A stretch of DNA of 63,029 bases, from the NCBI GenBank assembly GCA_017527945.1, contig JAFXPL010000156.1, forward strand, positions 1 to 63,029, written 5' to 3'. Positions 21,739 to 28,930 of the stretch are shown piece by piece (the stretch's first letter is position 1; every line of letters begins with the position of its first letter). A program made the position numbers and the translations under genes. Below the pieces are notes generated by a model. That model saw nothing but the letters and a program-made list of their open reading frames with translations, did no database searches and was not told the DNA's origin. This DNA comes from Bacteroidales bacterium (GTDB lineage Bacteria; Bacteroidota; Bacteroidia; Bacteroidales; WCHB1-69).

Positions 21739-24066
21739 TTAAAAATTCCGAACACTGCGCACCTTGATGCTTACACTCAACTCTTGTCCCACAGTTATAC
21801 AACCATCATACCGTATGTAGTAGGCACTATTGGCGTCTTGTTCCGTAGAGGACCAATAGTTTAATTCTGAATCCGAAGCGGGATTGATGGGAAACGGTGT
21901 TCCTCCCACTATTTGCAGGGATTCGTTAAGGAAAGGCCAAGTTGCGTACATGATTCGCAGTTGTCCCAAAGCGGGCAGATACCATCCGTTGTCAAAGTCC
22001 ACTGCCCAGGCGGCAGGAAATGCAGATTGCGGATTCTGCGGCCAGCAGTCAGGAGGAATAGGGGTGTTTCGGATTATTTGAGTGTTCGAATAGCCGTCAA
22101 CATCATGTATTGCTTCTATATTGGTTTCATAATTATTATCAGGGCCGGCTACGTCAAGGGGCGGCCAAAGGGGAGACCACTTCAGATTGGTATATTCATT
22201 CAGGCTTATTGCCCAGCCATGCTCGTCTGTGTTATCGACATAGAACACAATCCCCATGGCGATCTTCCCCGCTGCCGGCCAGTTCGCAGGTTTTACGATG
22301 GAATTGTCGTTGCAGAGAATGTCACCAACAGCTACGAGAGGTGCAGTATAACCACCCTGTTCAAATCCGGCGTTGCTGCCCATGGCGTGGACGACCGTGC
22401 TTTCCCCCGTACACAGTTCTTCGGGTTGTGCCAGTGTGGTCAATCCGGGGTTCCGCACCACGAACAGCTGAAGCGTGCTGTTGCTGTCGCATCCTGTTGC
22501 GGTGAGACCTTCTTGCGAGAAGGTGAACACCCCCACGTTGTCTTGCCGTGCCAGATGGAATCCGTGCTCATGGTACTCGTTTCCCGAGCAGAGCGTGTCG
22601 CGGACGAACAAGTGGTACGACGGCTGGTGGGTGACACTGATGGACTGGCTGCCGCTGCCGCATCCATTGACAGCATACGCGGAGATGACCGCAGGATTCG
22701 GGGCTTCTTCGGTGAAATAGGCACGTATGGAGGAGCCCCACAATCCCGAAACGACCGACACCCCGGCAGGTACAGTCCAACGGATTGTGTCCAATCCTGC
22801 GGCGTTGGGCCATTCGTAAAGCTGTTCGTCGGCATCGCAGACCACGTTTTCTCCGGAGATGACGGAAGGAATCACAAATGGCTGGCTTACGGATAGATGC
22901 AATATGACAACGGAGTCGCATCGTCCACCGGTCGGGATGGACAGGGTGTCCACTAATTCTCCCGCCGGGGGCTGGATGATGTGGAAACCGTTGGCGGTAT
23001 AATCGGACCCGACACAAATGTGGTCGTAAATGTGGTGATAATTTTTTAATATGGTCAGATACAACGTGATGATAATTTCGTTTCCGTCGGGGTTGTCGGG
23101 GTCAAGGAAGGTGCTGCGATACATGTGGGTGCCCGCATTTTCTTGCGGGGGTAAGTTGAATCCGTGCAGATGGTAGCCGTCACCTTGGCAGATAGTGTCG
23201 TAGTAGGTGGCATCCGCAGTGGGAATCCCGGCTCCCGAAGCGAGGAAGCCGCTCGAGGTAAAATAGCATTTTTCACTCGCTGCAACCAAGCAGTTGACAA
23301 AGGTCCACCCGTCGTTGAGTGTATATGTGGTCGGGTTGGTGTACGTGTGATTGTCCCAATTGTAGTTAGGAAAGCCCTCGGGGGCGCTCACAGTAATTTG
23401 GTTTCCGCTGATATTGTTGATTGTCAATTGGTTGCTGATACATGAAGCGGTGAAATAAGCGTATCCGAAGTGGCCTTCCCATCCACAGTCGTAGGTCACG
23501 AACTGAAGCTGGACTTGCTGTCCGATGTGGTCGGAAAGGTCGATGCTCCGCAATCCCCATGGCCGGAAACGTACCCCGTGGTAGGCTTGGAATCCCTCCA
23601 AGCTGTAGGCGGCGGACACATCGTATTTGGCGCAGCTGTCGATGAGCTCCCCGGCCATGTCGAGGACACGCACCGCGAAGCGGGGCTGGATGTCAAAGGG
23701 ATGGCCCGGTTCCTCGAACACCACAGCGAACTTCACCTGCAGGATGGAGTGTTCCTGGTCCACGTGAATGGTGTAGGTGACGGCCTCGGCCTCGGAGCCG
23801 ACGTTGTCGTTGCCGAGCTTCACCACCGCATTTTCGCCCGGCGGCAGTAATGGCAGCTGCCCCCCCGTGTTGGGATCTGTCCCCTGCTCGGTGATCACCG
23901 TATGCCGTCCGGGGGCAATACCCGTGTGTTGGAACGGGTTGCTGAAAGTACCGTACTGGCAGGTGACTCCCGGCGCGGTCAGGTCCGTGAAATCCGGACA
24001 CTGCCCCACGGCGGTCGCCCACCCGAAAGCCAATATCAGCAGCAATATGGCAAAGGCCCTCCTCAT
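21739..24066 (-). CDS. Secreted multidomain protein with C-terminal DUF1566/Lcl-like domain
   Basis: First gene of the surface operon, 775 residues from the ATG at 24066. It has a signal peptide (about 1-21, ending TAVGQ). A beta-sandwich region (about 25-230) shows FAVRVLDMAGELIDSC and SIDLSDHIGQQVQLQF and resembles jelly-roll or carbohydrate-binding-like folds. Ig/PKD-like modules follow (VISGENVVCDADEQLYEWP; the PKD-like pattern in which a sentence-like string of Val, Trp and Ser strands ends in NGCGSGSQSISV), with GRCDSVVILHL and TGCDSNSTLQL motifs. It ends in an Lcl-like domain (DNGWYLPALGQLRIMY, KVRSVRNF). No T9SS signal or lipobox was found. The upstream extension to 24111 would cross the leader and is rejected because of the -7 box at 24101-24108. 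Confidence 0.82.
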   Translation of the reverse strand: MRRAFAILLLILAFGWATAVGQCPDFTDLTAPGVTCQYGTFSNPFQHTGIAPGRHTVITEQGTDPNTGGQLPLLPPGENAVVKLGNDNVGSEAEAVTYTIHVDQEHSILQVKFAVVFEEPGHPFDIQPRFAVRVLDMAGELIDSCAKYDVSAAYSLEGFQAYHGVRFRPWGLRSIDLSDHIGQQVQLQFVTYDCGWEGHFGYAYFTASCISNQLTINNISGNQITVSAPEGFPNYNWDNHTYTNPTTYTLNDGWTFVNCLVAASEKCYFTSSGFLASGAGIPTADATYYDTICQGDGYHLHGFNLPPQENAGTHMYRSTFLDPDNPDGNEIIITLYLTILKNYHHIYDHICVGSDYTANGFHIIQPPAGELVDTLSIPTGGRCDSVVILHLSVSQPFVIPSVISGENVVCDADEQLYEWPNAAGLDTIRWTVPAGVSVVSGLWGSSIRAYFTEEAPNPAVISAYAVNGCGSGSQSISVTHQPSYHLFVRDTLCSGNEYHEHGFHLARQDNVGVFTFSQEGLTATGCDSNSTLQLFVVRNPGLTTLAQPEELCTGESTVVHAMGSNAGFEQGGYTAPLVAVGDILCNDNSIVKPANWPAAGKIAMGIVFYVDNTDEHGWAISLNEYTNLKWSPLWPPLDVAGPDNNYETNIEAIHDVDGYSNTQIIRNTPIPPDCWPQNPQSAFPAAWAVDFDNGWYLPALGQLRIMYATWPFLNESLQIVGGTPFPINPASDSELNYWSSTEQDANSAYYIRYDGCITVGQELSVSIKVRSVRNF

Positions 24067-24100
24067 TTTGCAGCAGTTTATGTTGTCCTGTATAAAGTTG

Positions 24101-24108
24101 CAAAGATA
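24101..24108 (-). promoter_or_regulatory. TAnnTTTG box of the surface-protein operon
   Basis: TATCTTTG on the minus strand, 34 nt before the ATG at 24066. No comparable box lies in the two short spacers inside the operon, so this box probably drives about 14.4 kb ending at 9650. Confidence 0.65.
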
Positions 24109-24292
24109 CAATTTTCAAGTAATTATCCTCTTGGCACATTTTTTTTTATAAAAAGCAAGATGTTAATTAAAGTCTTGATTCTGTGTGAAATTCGAATGAA
24201 CGGTCGCGCTTCGCCCCCAAAAAGAAAAAGGAGGTCTTCCAATATATTTCGAGTGCAAAAAATCCTGCGGGACTCGCCGATCTGCGCAGAAA

Positions 24293-24332
24293 AACAAAGC
24301 GGGGAGAACCTTCGTCCTCCCCGCTGTACATT
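24293..24332 (-). terminator. Terminator hairpin, identical copy 1 of 2
   Basis: AGCGGGGAG (24298-24306) pairs perfectly with CTCCCCGCT (24317-24325) around a 10-nt loop. On the minus strand the stem is followed by TTGTTTTT, so it terminates the 24381-25466 gene. The 40 bp are identical to 28931-28970. Confidence 0.85.
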
Positions 24333-24380
24333 TATTGTTAACGTCCCATCGTCTCCTCGCCTCATCGAACAATTCCTCCT

Positions 24381-25466
24381 CTACTCGCCCAGCACGAAAG
24401 GCTTTATCTTCTCCCAGACAGCACCCGCAGCCAGCTTCAGCGCGTTGCGCCCCGCGCTTTCGTAGGTGGCGCCGTCGCCGTTGTTCTTTTGTGTGAGTCC
24501 CTCGCTGTAAACCACCTTCCGCTTGCTGTTGCTGAAAACTTTCGCCTCCACATCGGCAAGGGAGAACTTCAGCACGCCGTCGCCGAACACCGCGTTGCCG
24601 TCGTGACGGCGGGTGGAGGCCGTGACGGTGATGACGAAGTCGGCTTCCCCGGGGTCATCGGTGATACTGCACTGGTTGACAGCGAGAAGGCGTTTCAGCT
24701 CCGGTTCCACGATGCGGACTTTTTGCCCGAAGTTGGTTTCCGTGCATTGGAGGCAGACGTAGGTGCTCTGCTCCAAGTCGATGAGGGTTTGCAATAAGCG
24801 GTTTTTGAGTGGGAAATATCGGGACGACTGCATTCCCGTGGTGTCGCCGGGACAGACGGCGGCGAGCAGGTCGCGGGCGAACTCGGCGCTGGCCAGCGGT
24901 TGCAGGGCTTCTTCGCACACCCTCCGGGCTTTGGCTTTCCCGCCGGTGTCCACGAGCTGGGCCGCAAGGGACAAGTTGTTCTCCACCTCCTGAAACCGGT
25001 GTTCGACCTGCGCCCTGTAGTACGCCGCCAGGTCGCTTTTTCGCACGTAGGCGAAGGCATAGCCCCACCGCCGCGACTCGTCGTAGTAGCTCTCCGTGTG
25101 GATGCCGGCGATGTCGGCGTTGGCTGTCTGTTGGGTGCGGTCCTGATAAACGGAAGTGAAGCGGAACTCCTGTCCGTAGGTCTCCTGCCGGTCGGTCTTC
25201 TCCACCACCGACTCGATGAGGGTGCGGATGTTGCCAGCCGCCCCTCGCTTGGCATCCGACTTGAGGCGGTCCAAGAGTTCCGAAACGCTCTCGCCCGGCC
25301 GAAGGTCGCCCTCTGAGAACTCGGAAAAGAAGGTCTCCGGCGGGTAGGTGGCCTCGCGCACCTGCGGGTGGAGCCACGCGGGAGGTGACTGCGCGGGGAG
25401 GGTCAGCGGGAGACAACATGCCAACAATATCGTAAGGATTGCAACATTTCTTGCCATATTTGTCAT
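24381..25466 (-). CDS. Exported LPP20-like protein of unknown function
   Basis: Last gene of a three-gene envelope operon. It encodes 361 residues with a signal peptide (about 1-25, ending LTLPAQ) and no lipobox cysteine. The middle region (about 75-210) has the alternating ARxxL / YxRxxL pattern seen in LPP20 and related lipoproteins (for example SYYDESRRWGYAFAYVRKSD followed by a long amphipathic helix). The last 110 residues (ITDDPGEADFVITVTAS, ESAGRNALKLAAGAVWEKI) form a second alpha/beta domain like the N-terminal domain of FlgT. Assignment rests on pattern only. The ATG at 25466 was taken because the signal peptide starts there; a longer frame reads through a repeat-like spacer. Confidence 0.7.
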   Translation of the reverse strand: MTNMARNVAILTILLACCLPLTLPAQSPPAWLHPQVREATYPPETFFSEFSEGDLRPGESVSELLDRLKSDAKRGAAGNIRTLIESVVEKTDRQETYGQEFRFTSVYQDRTQQTANADIAGIHTESYYDESRRWGYAFAYVRKSDLAAYYRAQVEHRFQEVENNLSLAAQLVDTGGKAKARRVCEEALQPLASAEFARDLLAAVCPGDTTGMQSSRYFPLKNRLLQTLIDLEQSTYVCLQCTETNFGQKVRIVEPELKRLLAVNQCSITDDPGEADFVITVTASTRRHDGNAVFGDGVLKFSLADVEAKVFSNSKRKVVYSEGLTQKNNGDGATYESAGRNALKLAAGAVWEKIKPFVLGE

Positions 25467-25586
25467 TGTTTGTCGTTTAATCGGTTTGTTGTTTGCCTGC
25501 AGGCCTGACGGCATGCGATGGGGGTGCCGTTGCCGTTCATCGCTACCGCGCCCTTCAGTCCTACGGGCTGACAACCCCACCGTTTC

Positions 25587-25612
25587 GTACGGGCGTATCG
25601 CATACGCCCTAA
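25587..25612. repeat. REP-like palindrome
   Basis: GGGCGTAT (25591-25598) and ATACGCCC (25602-25609) form a perfect 8-bp stem with a 3-nt loop. It sits in the 156-bp spacer between two genes of the same operon, in a GC-rich stretch that looks unlike either gene. There is no T tract, so it is not a simple terminator. It resembles the short palindromic intergenic repeats common in Bacteroidota genomes. Confidence 0.6.
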
Positions 25613-25622
25613 GAGCCCCCCC

Positions 25623-26618
25623 TCAGAACCGCAGCGAAAGCCCCGCCCCGAAGGTGTTGTTGCCACCGTAATACGGGGCCACCTGCCACGAAACGGTGCG
25701 CTGGTTGCCGTTGAGGTAGTACTGGTAGCTCTTCCGGAGATGCTTGTTCATCGTGCACAATTGGATTATGCCAAATGTCATTAAACCCGTACCAGGAGCC
25801 CACATGAACATCCACCACCATGCATCACTATCACCTGGACCATACACCCCCCAAAACGTCCATCCCACAGCCGTTAGTGGTAAGCCTATCGAGAATAGTA
25901 TCGAACCAGAAATCAAATTTCTCTTATACTTTTGGTATTCCTTATACGCCATGCTGTTCATTTCCAAAAAGCCACCTTTCTCTTCTTTCAACCTCAATTT
26001 GTAGGCATCGAAATCGGCACGTGTTTTGGCGACTGTATTGGGAGTGGTTTCGGCAGGTTTGGTTTGCGTACTTGCAGCTTGCTGATTCCCTTTCGCAATC
26101 ATGCGGTCCAGAGCGGTCTCCAACGCCTTGGTCAGCACGGGGATGGAGGTGTATTCCGTGATTTCCGCGTCCCCCGACTCGTACGAGGTCTTGGTGGCCA
26201 CATCCACGATGCGGGTGGCGATGTAGAGGTACTTGTCGATGATGGTGATGCTCACCACACAAATTTTCTGGGCACCGTAGCCCGCGCCGATCTCCGCAAT
26301 CTGCCCGTCGGCCACATCGCCCGACTGCTGCATCGTCTGCTCGTTCTGGATCTGCCGCAGGAACTCGTTGGAACGCTCGATCAGCCGGTAGTTGCCCTCG
26401 CCGGTGAGCTTGGTGATGGTCTTGTTCTGCACCACCGTCTGCAGCGAGGTGGAGAGCGGCTGGTCATTCTGGCTGCCCGTGGCATACACCGCCAAATTAT
26501 AGCGTTCGTCGCCGCCGCCCTGCGCCCCGGCAGACCCCGCCGTCCATACCAGCAATAACATTGTCAAAAGGGAACCTATGCCCTGAATCACATATCGTCT
26601 CATCGTCTTCATCTTCAT
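25623..26618 (-). CDS. CsgG-family-like exported protein with C-terminal membrane segments
   Basis: Middle gene of the envelope operon, 331 residues. A signal peptide or signal anchor spans about 1-33. Residues 38-160 match the CsgG/LpoB-type anticodon-binding-like fold: NLAVYATGSQN, then LTGEGNYRLIERSNEFLRQI, an Asn-Glu-Gln 'EQ' helix, SGDVADGQIAEIGAGYGAQKI and the strand TRIVDVATKTSYESGDAEI. A linker rich in Thr, Gln and Ala leads to two hydrophobic segments (about 235-285) and a C-terminal part rich in Tyr and Asn. CsgG relatives form or regulate outer-membrane assemblies (curli pore, PBP activators). The exact role here is unknown. Four AATTAGG-type repeat units fill the gap to the upstream gene. 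Confidence 0.72.
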   Translation of the reverse strand: MKMKTMRRYVIQGIGSLLTMLLLVWTAGSAGAQGGGDERYNLAVYATGSQNDQPLSTSLQTVVQNKTITKLTGEGNYRLIERSNEFLRQIQNEQTMQQSGDVADGQIAEIGAGYGAQKICVVSITIIDKYLYIATRIVDVATKTSYESGDAEITEYTSIPVLTKALETALDRMIAKGNQQAASTQTKPAETTPNTVAKTRADFDAYKLRLKEEKGGFLEMNSMAYKEYQKYKRNLISGSILFSIGLPLTAVGWTFWGVYGPGDSDAWWWMFMWAPGTGLMTFGIIQLCTMNKHLRKSYQYYLNGNQRTVSWQVAPYYGGNNTFGAGLSLRF

Positions 26619-26648
26619 TCCTAATTTCTAATTCCTAATTCCTAATTA
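26619..26648. repeat. Four-copy 7-bp tandem array, unit AATTAGG (minus strand)
   Basis: On the minus strand, units AATTAGG, AATTAGG, AATTAGA and AATTAGG run from the stop codon of the 26649-27329 gene straight to the ATG at 26618. The whole spacer, including the region where a ribosome would bind, is repeat. Confidence 0.9.
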
Positions 26649-27329
26649 TCAAAACCCCAGCAACTTGTCCAACTCTTTCGACAGCTCTTCCCCTTTTCGT
26701 TCCAGTTCCTCCTTCGCGGCCTTCTTGGCAGCCTGGACGGCCATCTCCCCGTTGTAGAGGATGCGCACCTGCACTTCCACATTCTTGTTCTTGAGCTCGC
26801 GGTAGCATTCCACCACCGTGATCACCCGGCCGATGGACTGGACGATGACCTGCTTGGAGACTTGCACGGCGTTGGAGACCACCACGGCCTCCTCCTGGCC
26901 GAGTTCCTGGTTGGCCAACTGCTCCTCGATGATGGCCGCCACCTCGGTCTGGATGTTGCCGGCCAGCTCGGTCTTGGCGTCGGCCATGGCCTGCATCTTG
27001 GCGGCGTCGTAGCTGCTGCTGACAGCCTTGCCGCTGCCCTGGATGTACTTGGGCATGCCGCTGTTCATGTCTAACTCGTACTGCATCAAGATGGATTTCT
27101 CGATCTGCTTGTCCAACGGCAGCGCACCCACAGTCACCTTCCAGCCCTCCTTGGCGAACTGTTTGGCCTGCTTTTTCGTCTCCTTGGAGACCTTCTCGTC
27201 GTGCTCCTGCTTCACCAGTTTCTGGACGGCCTTGCGCTCCTTGATGAATGCCTTGTAATCCTGCGCGTTTTGGGCGGACACCGTCGCGCACACGAGCAGG
27301 CTCATGAAAATAATCGTTAACTTCTTCAT
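26649..27329 (-). CDS. LPP20-family-like exported protein
   Basis: First gene of the CsgG/LPP20-like trio, 226 residues. A signal peptide (about 1-19, ending TVSAQ) lacks a lipobox, unlike classic LPP20 lipoproteins. Residues 22-60 are a highly charged helix. The core has the family pattern PKYIQGSGKAVSSSYDAAKM, then MADAKTELAGNIQTEVAAII, followed by strands IGRVITVVECYRELKNKNVE and VRILYNGEMA. It ends in a charged coiled-coil tail. LPP20 relatives such as FlgP build rings around envelope machines; that role is not shown here. No promoter box lies within 70 nt of its start. The nearest is at 27728, beyond a terminator-like hairpin. Confidence 0.75.
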   Translation of the reverse strand: MKKLTIIFMSLLVCATVSAQNAQDYKAFIKERKAVQKLVKQEHDEKVSKETKKQAKQFAKEGWKVTVGALPLDKQIEKSILMQYELDMNSGMPKYIQGSGKAVSSSYDAAKMQAMADAKTELAGNIQTEVAAIIEEQLANQELGQEEAVVVSNAVQVSKQVIVQSIGRVITVVECYRELKNKNVEVQVRILYNGEMAVQAAKKAAKEELERKGEELSKELDKLLGF

Positions 27330-27401
27330 TCGTGTTCTTTTTTATGCTCCTCCGCAGACTCCCGATGCTGAAGAATCTTATTTATAACCAAAAATCCACA
27401 T

Positions 27402-27441
27402 AAAAAAAGCGCGGGAATCTGAACTCATCGCTCATCCCGCG
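27402..27441 (-). terminator. Terminator-like hairpin ending the candidate RNA
   Basis: On the minus strand, CGCGGGA (27441-27435) pairs with TCCCGCG (27416-27410) across an 18-nt loop, followed after one base by seven T (27408-27402). Confidence 0.6.
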
Positions 27442-27669
27442 TACGAGGCTCTCGCATTGCCTTTGCCCAAGGATAAGCAATGCCGAAGCCCACGCTGTAT
27501 GCATATCGAAACGGATGTTTGGGATATCCGTTTTGCGAATACACAAAACCATGGGCATTGGCCATTGCCTTATCGTGTGGGCATTGTGAATTTGCGAGAT
27601 TCCGTACGCCGCAGATAAGACGTTGACTCAACGCCTTTTATATGTTTCATCGCCTGCCCGCGAGCCCGT

Positions 27670-27712
27670 CATTGTGAGGCGCGACGCTGGAAGCGTCGGC
27701 TCCTTGGGCTTC
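27670..27712. repeat. REP-like element with CGACGC/GCGTCG hairpin
   Basis: The plus strand reads GTCATTGTGAGGCGCGACGC, a 5-nt loop and then GCGTCG. The GTCATTG-GAGG head followed by a GC-rich hairpin resembles a short interspersed palindromic repeat found in many bacterial phyla. The hairpin coincides with the 5' end of the candidate RNA. Confidence 0.45.
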
Positions 27713-27727
27713 GGACGTTTGACGCTG

Positions 27728-27735
27728 CAAAGATA
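27728..27735 (-). promoter_or_regulatory. TAnnTTTG box of the candidate RNA / envelope operon
   Basis: TATCTTTG followed by GC on the minus strand, 398 nt upstream of the first envelope-operon ATG (27329). Confidence 0.6.
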
Positions 27736-27972
27736 GAAATTTTTTTACTATGGCGAGGCAGGATGAAAAATATTGTGTTCATGCGAGTCGAGGTTTTGCC
27801 TTCCTGAAGTTGTCACGAAGTTGTGATTAACCACAAAGATTCTTTTTCTGCGAAATCACGCATGCAAAATTAACTATTCGAAAACGGATTGTAAAAATAT
27901 ATCATACAATTATTTGACAACCAGTAAGATGTGAAAACTTGCAAAACCATTGACAAACACTTGTTTTTGTTG

Positions 27973-27980
27973 TATCTTTG
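27973..27980 (+). promoter_or_regulatory. Outer TAnnTTTG box of the toxin-antitoxin operon
   Basis: TATCTTTG, with TTGACAAACA starting 23 nt upstream (27950) as a possible -33 region. It lies 29 nt before the ATG at 28010. The 9-mer TGACAAACA recurs at 28011-28019. Confidence 0.65.
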
Positions 27981-28009
27981 CCACGTTAATTATGTTAACT
28001 CTAAAAACA

Positions 28010-28498
28010 ATGACAAACATCAGTACTTATGAAAATTATTGTATTTTTGCCGCTGATTTAAGATCAGCTATGTGTCAGACAGAAGTCATATCTCATCGTA
28101 TCGGATTGATAAGTCGTCGCGCCTTTGATATACGGATGCGTATGGCTTCTCCTTTTTTTGTTGAAAAAAGAGGTGAAATGACACGTCTTTTGAACGATGT
28201 GGATGAATTATGCGAACAACTACATGAGGATTTCCTAACCATTACGGAGGAAGACTATAAATTGTTTGGAGCTGAATTGAGTCTTTTGATTGATACTTTG
28301 AAATCATTGAAACAAGATAGCCTGACCTATGAGAAATACGCAACCCAACAGGAACGTCTTTCTCTCCAAATAGCTGATTTGGAGGAGTTAGAACATGACA
28401 TTATTGCATTTCGGGTAAATGCACCAAATAATCCATCGTTAAATGAAACGATGCAAATGGTTGGAAGACTCGATTTCTCAAAACTAACAGAAAACTAA
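28010..28498 (+). CDS. Putative antitoxin, family not recognised
   Basis: Upstream partner of a RelE/ParE-type toxin; 162 residues from the ATG at 28010. I see no helix-turn-helix, ribbon-helix-helix or AbrB motif. Instead the protein is almost wholly alpha-helical and acidic (FVEKRGEMTRLLNDVDELCE, ITEEDYKLFGAELSLLIDTL, ERLSLQIADLEELEHDIIAF), suggesting a coiled-coil neutraliser. It is larger than typical RelB/ParD antitoxins. Its stop codon shares one base with the toxin start (TAATG). A second promoter box lies inside the first codons (28042-28049). With it the functional start could be the ATG at 28070, giving 142 residues. Base composition is AT-rich compared with the flanking operons, consistent with horizontal acquisition. 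Confidence 0.6.
   Translation: MTNISTYENYCIFAADLRSAMCQTEVISHRIGLISRRAFDIRMRMASPFFVEKRGEMTRLLNDVDELCEQLHEDFLTITEEDYKLFGAELSLLIDTLKSLKQDSLTYEKYATQQERLSLQIADLEELEHDIIAFRVNAPNNPSLNETMQMVGRLDFSKLTEN
28042..28049 (+). promoter_or_regulatory. Inner TAnnTTTG box inside the antitoxin frame
   Basis: TATTTTTG followed by CCGC, the same context as strong boxes elsewhere in the window. It is 20 nt upstream of an in-frame ATG (28070), so it could start a shorter antitoxin mRNA. Confidence 0.55.
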
Positions 28499-28926
28499 TG
28501 ATTCATTTTATTAGTATAACCTCTTTCAGAGAGAGGCTTTCCGCGTTATTGAAAATAAAACGTGCGGTTTATGGTGGCGTTACTTCTGAAATTTGTAATG
28601 CTTTCAAAAATGCACCTGTAGAACAGATCCGTACCAATAGAGATATGATTTTGATGGATAATGACTTCGTAGTAATTAAACTACGGTTGCCTGATAAGAA
28701 ACAAAAACAGTCAAAATCAGAAGGTTACAGACTTATCTACATGGTCATGAAGCATGAAGATGTCGTTATCTTCCTTGACATATATCCCAAAAGAGGCCCT
28801 ATGCAACAATTAGACATAGATGACAATGAACTCAACCGATTGCTTCGAGAATTTGTGAACGAATTTAACGACAATACGGTCGTTTTTCATGACATTGATA
28901 ATGTTTTGAAGGAAATCCAACGATAA
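28498..28926 (+). CDS. RelE/ParE superfamily toxin
   Basis: Predicted type II toxin, 142 residues, probably an mRNA interferase or gyrase poison. The pattern follows the RelE/HigB fold: an N-terminal helical pair (FRERLSALLKIKRAVYG), a strand with VVIKLRLPDKKQKQSKSEGYRLIYMV, then DVVIFLDIYPKRG and a C-terminal helix. The basic K-rich loop and the Gly-Tyr-Arg strand are typical of ribosome-dependent RNases, but I cannot point to catalytic residues with certainty. The N-terminus is about 20 residues longer than usual. It is translationally coupled to the upstream putative antitoxin and separated from convergent gcvP by the 28931-28970 terminator. Confidence 0.75.
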   Translation: MIHFISITSFRERLSALLKIKRAVYGGVTSEICNAFKNAPVEQIRTNRDMILMDNDFVVIKLRLPDKKQKQSKSEGYRLIYMVMKHEDVVIFLDIYPKRGPMQQLDIDDNELNRLLREFVNEFNDNTVVFHDIDNVLKEIQR

Positions 28927-28930
28927 AATA

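Larger units (their letters stand above)
27402..27721 (-). ncRNA. Candidate structured RNA or long leader, about 320 nt
   Basis: The 680 bp between 27330 and 28009 hold no convincing protein gene. On the minus strand a perfect -7 box (27728-27735) is followed by about 320 nt. This stretch starts with the hairpin CGACGC-loop-GCGTCG (27682-27698), contains a second strong hairpin (AAACGGAT 27509-27516 with ATCCGTTT 27526-27533, 9-nt loop), and ends in CGCGGGA/TCCCGCG (27410-27441) plus seven T. Promoter, internal structure and terminator together suggest a non-coding transcript. Otherwise it is an attenuated leader of the gene at 27329, 73 nt further on. A 68-codon frame on the same strand (27425-27631) starts with TTG and runs into the terminator; I do not trust it. 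Confidence 0.45.

Noticed and set aside
27425..27631. 68-codon frame on the minus strand in the 27.4-27.7 kb spacer
   Set aside because: It starts with TTG, runs into a terminator hairpin and overlaps hairpins better explained as RNA structure. It could be real only if relatives conserve it.
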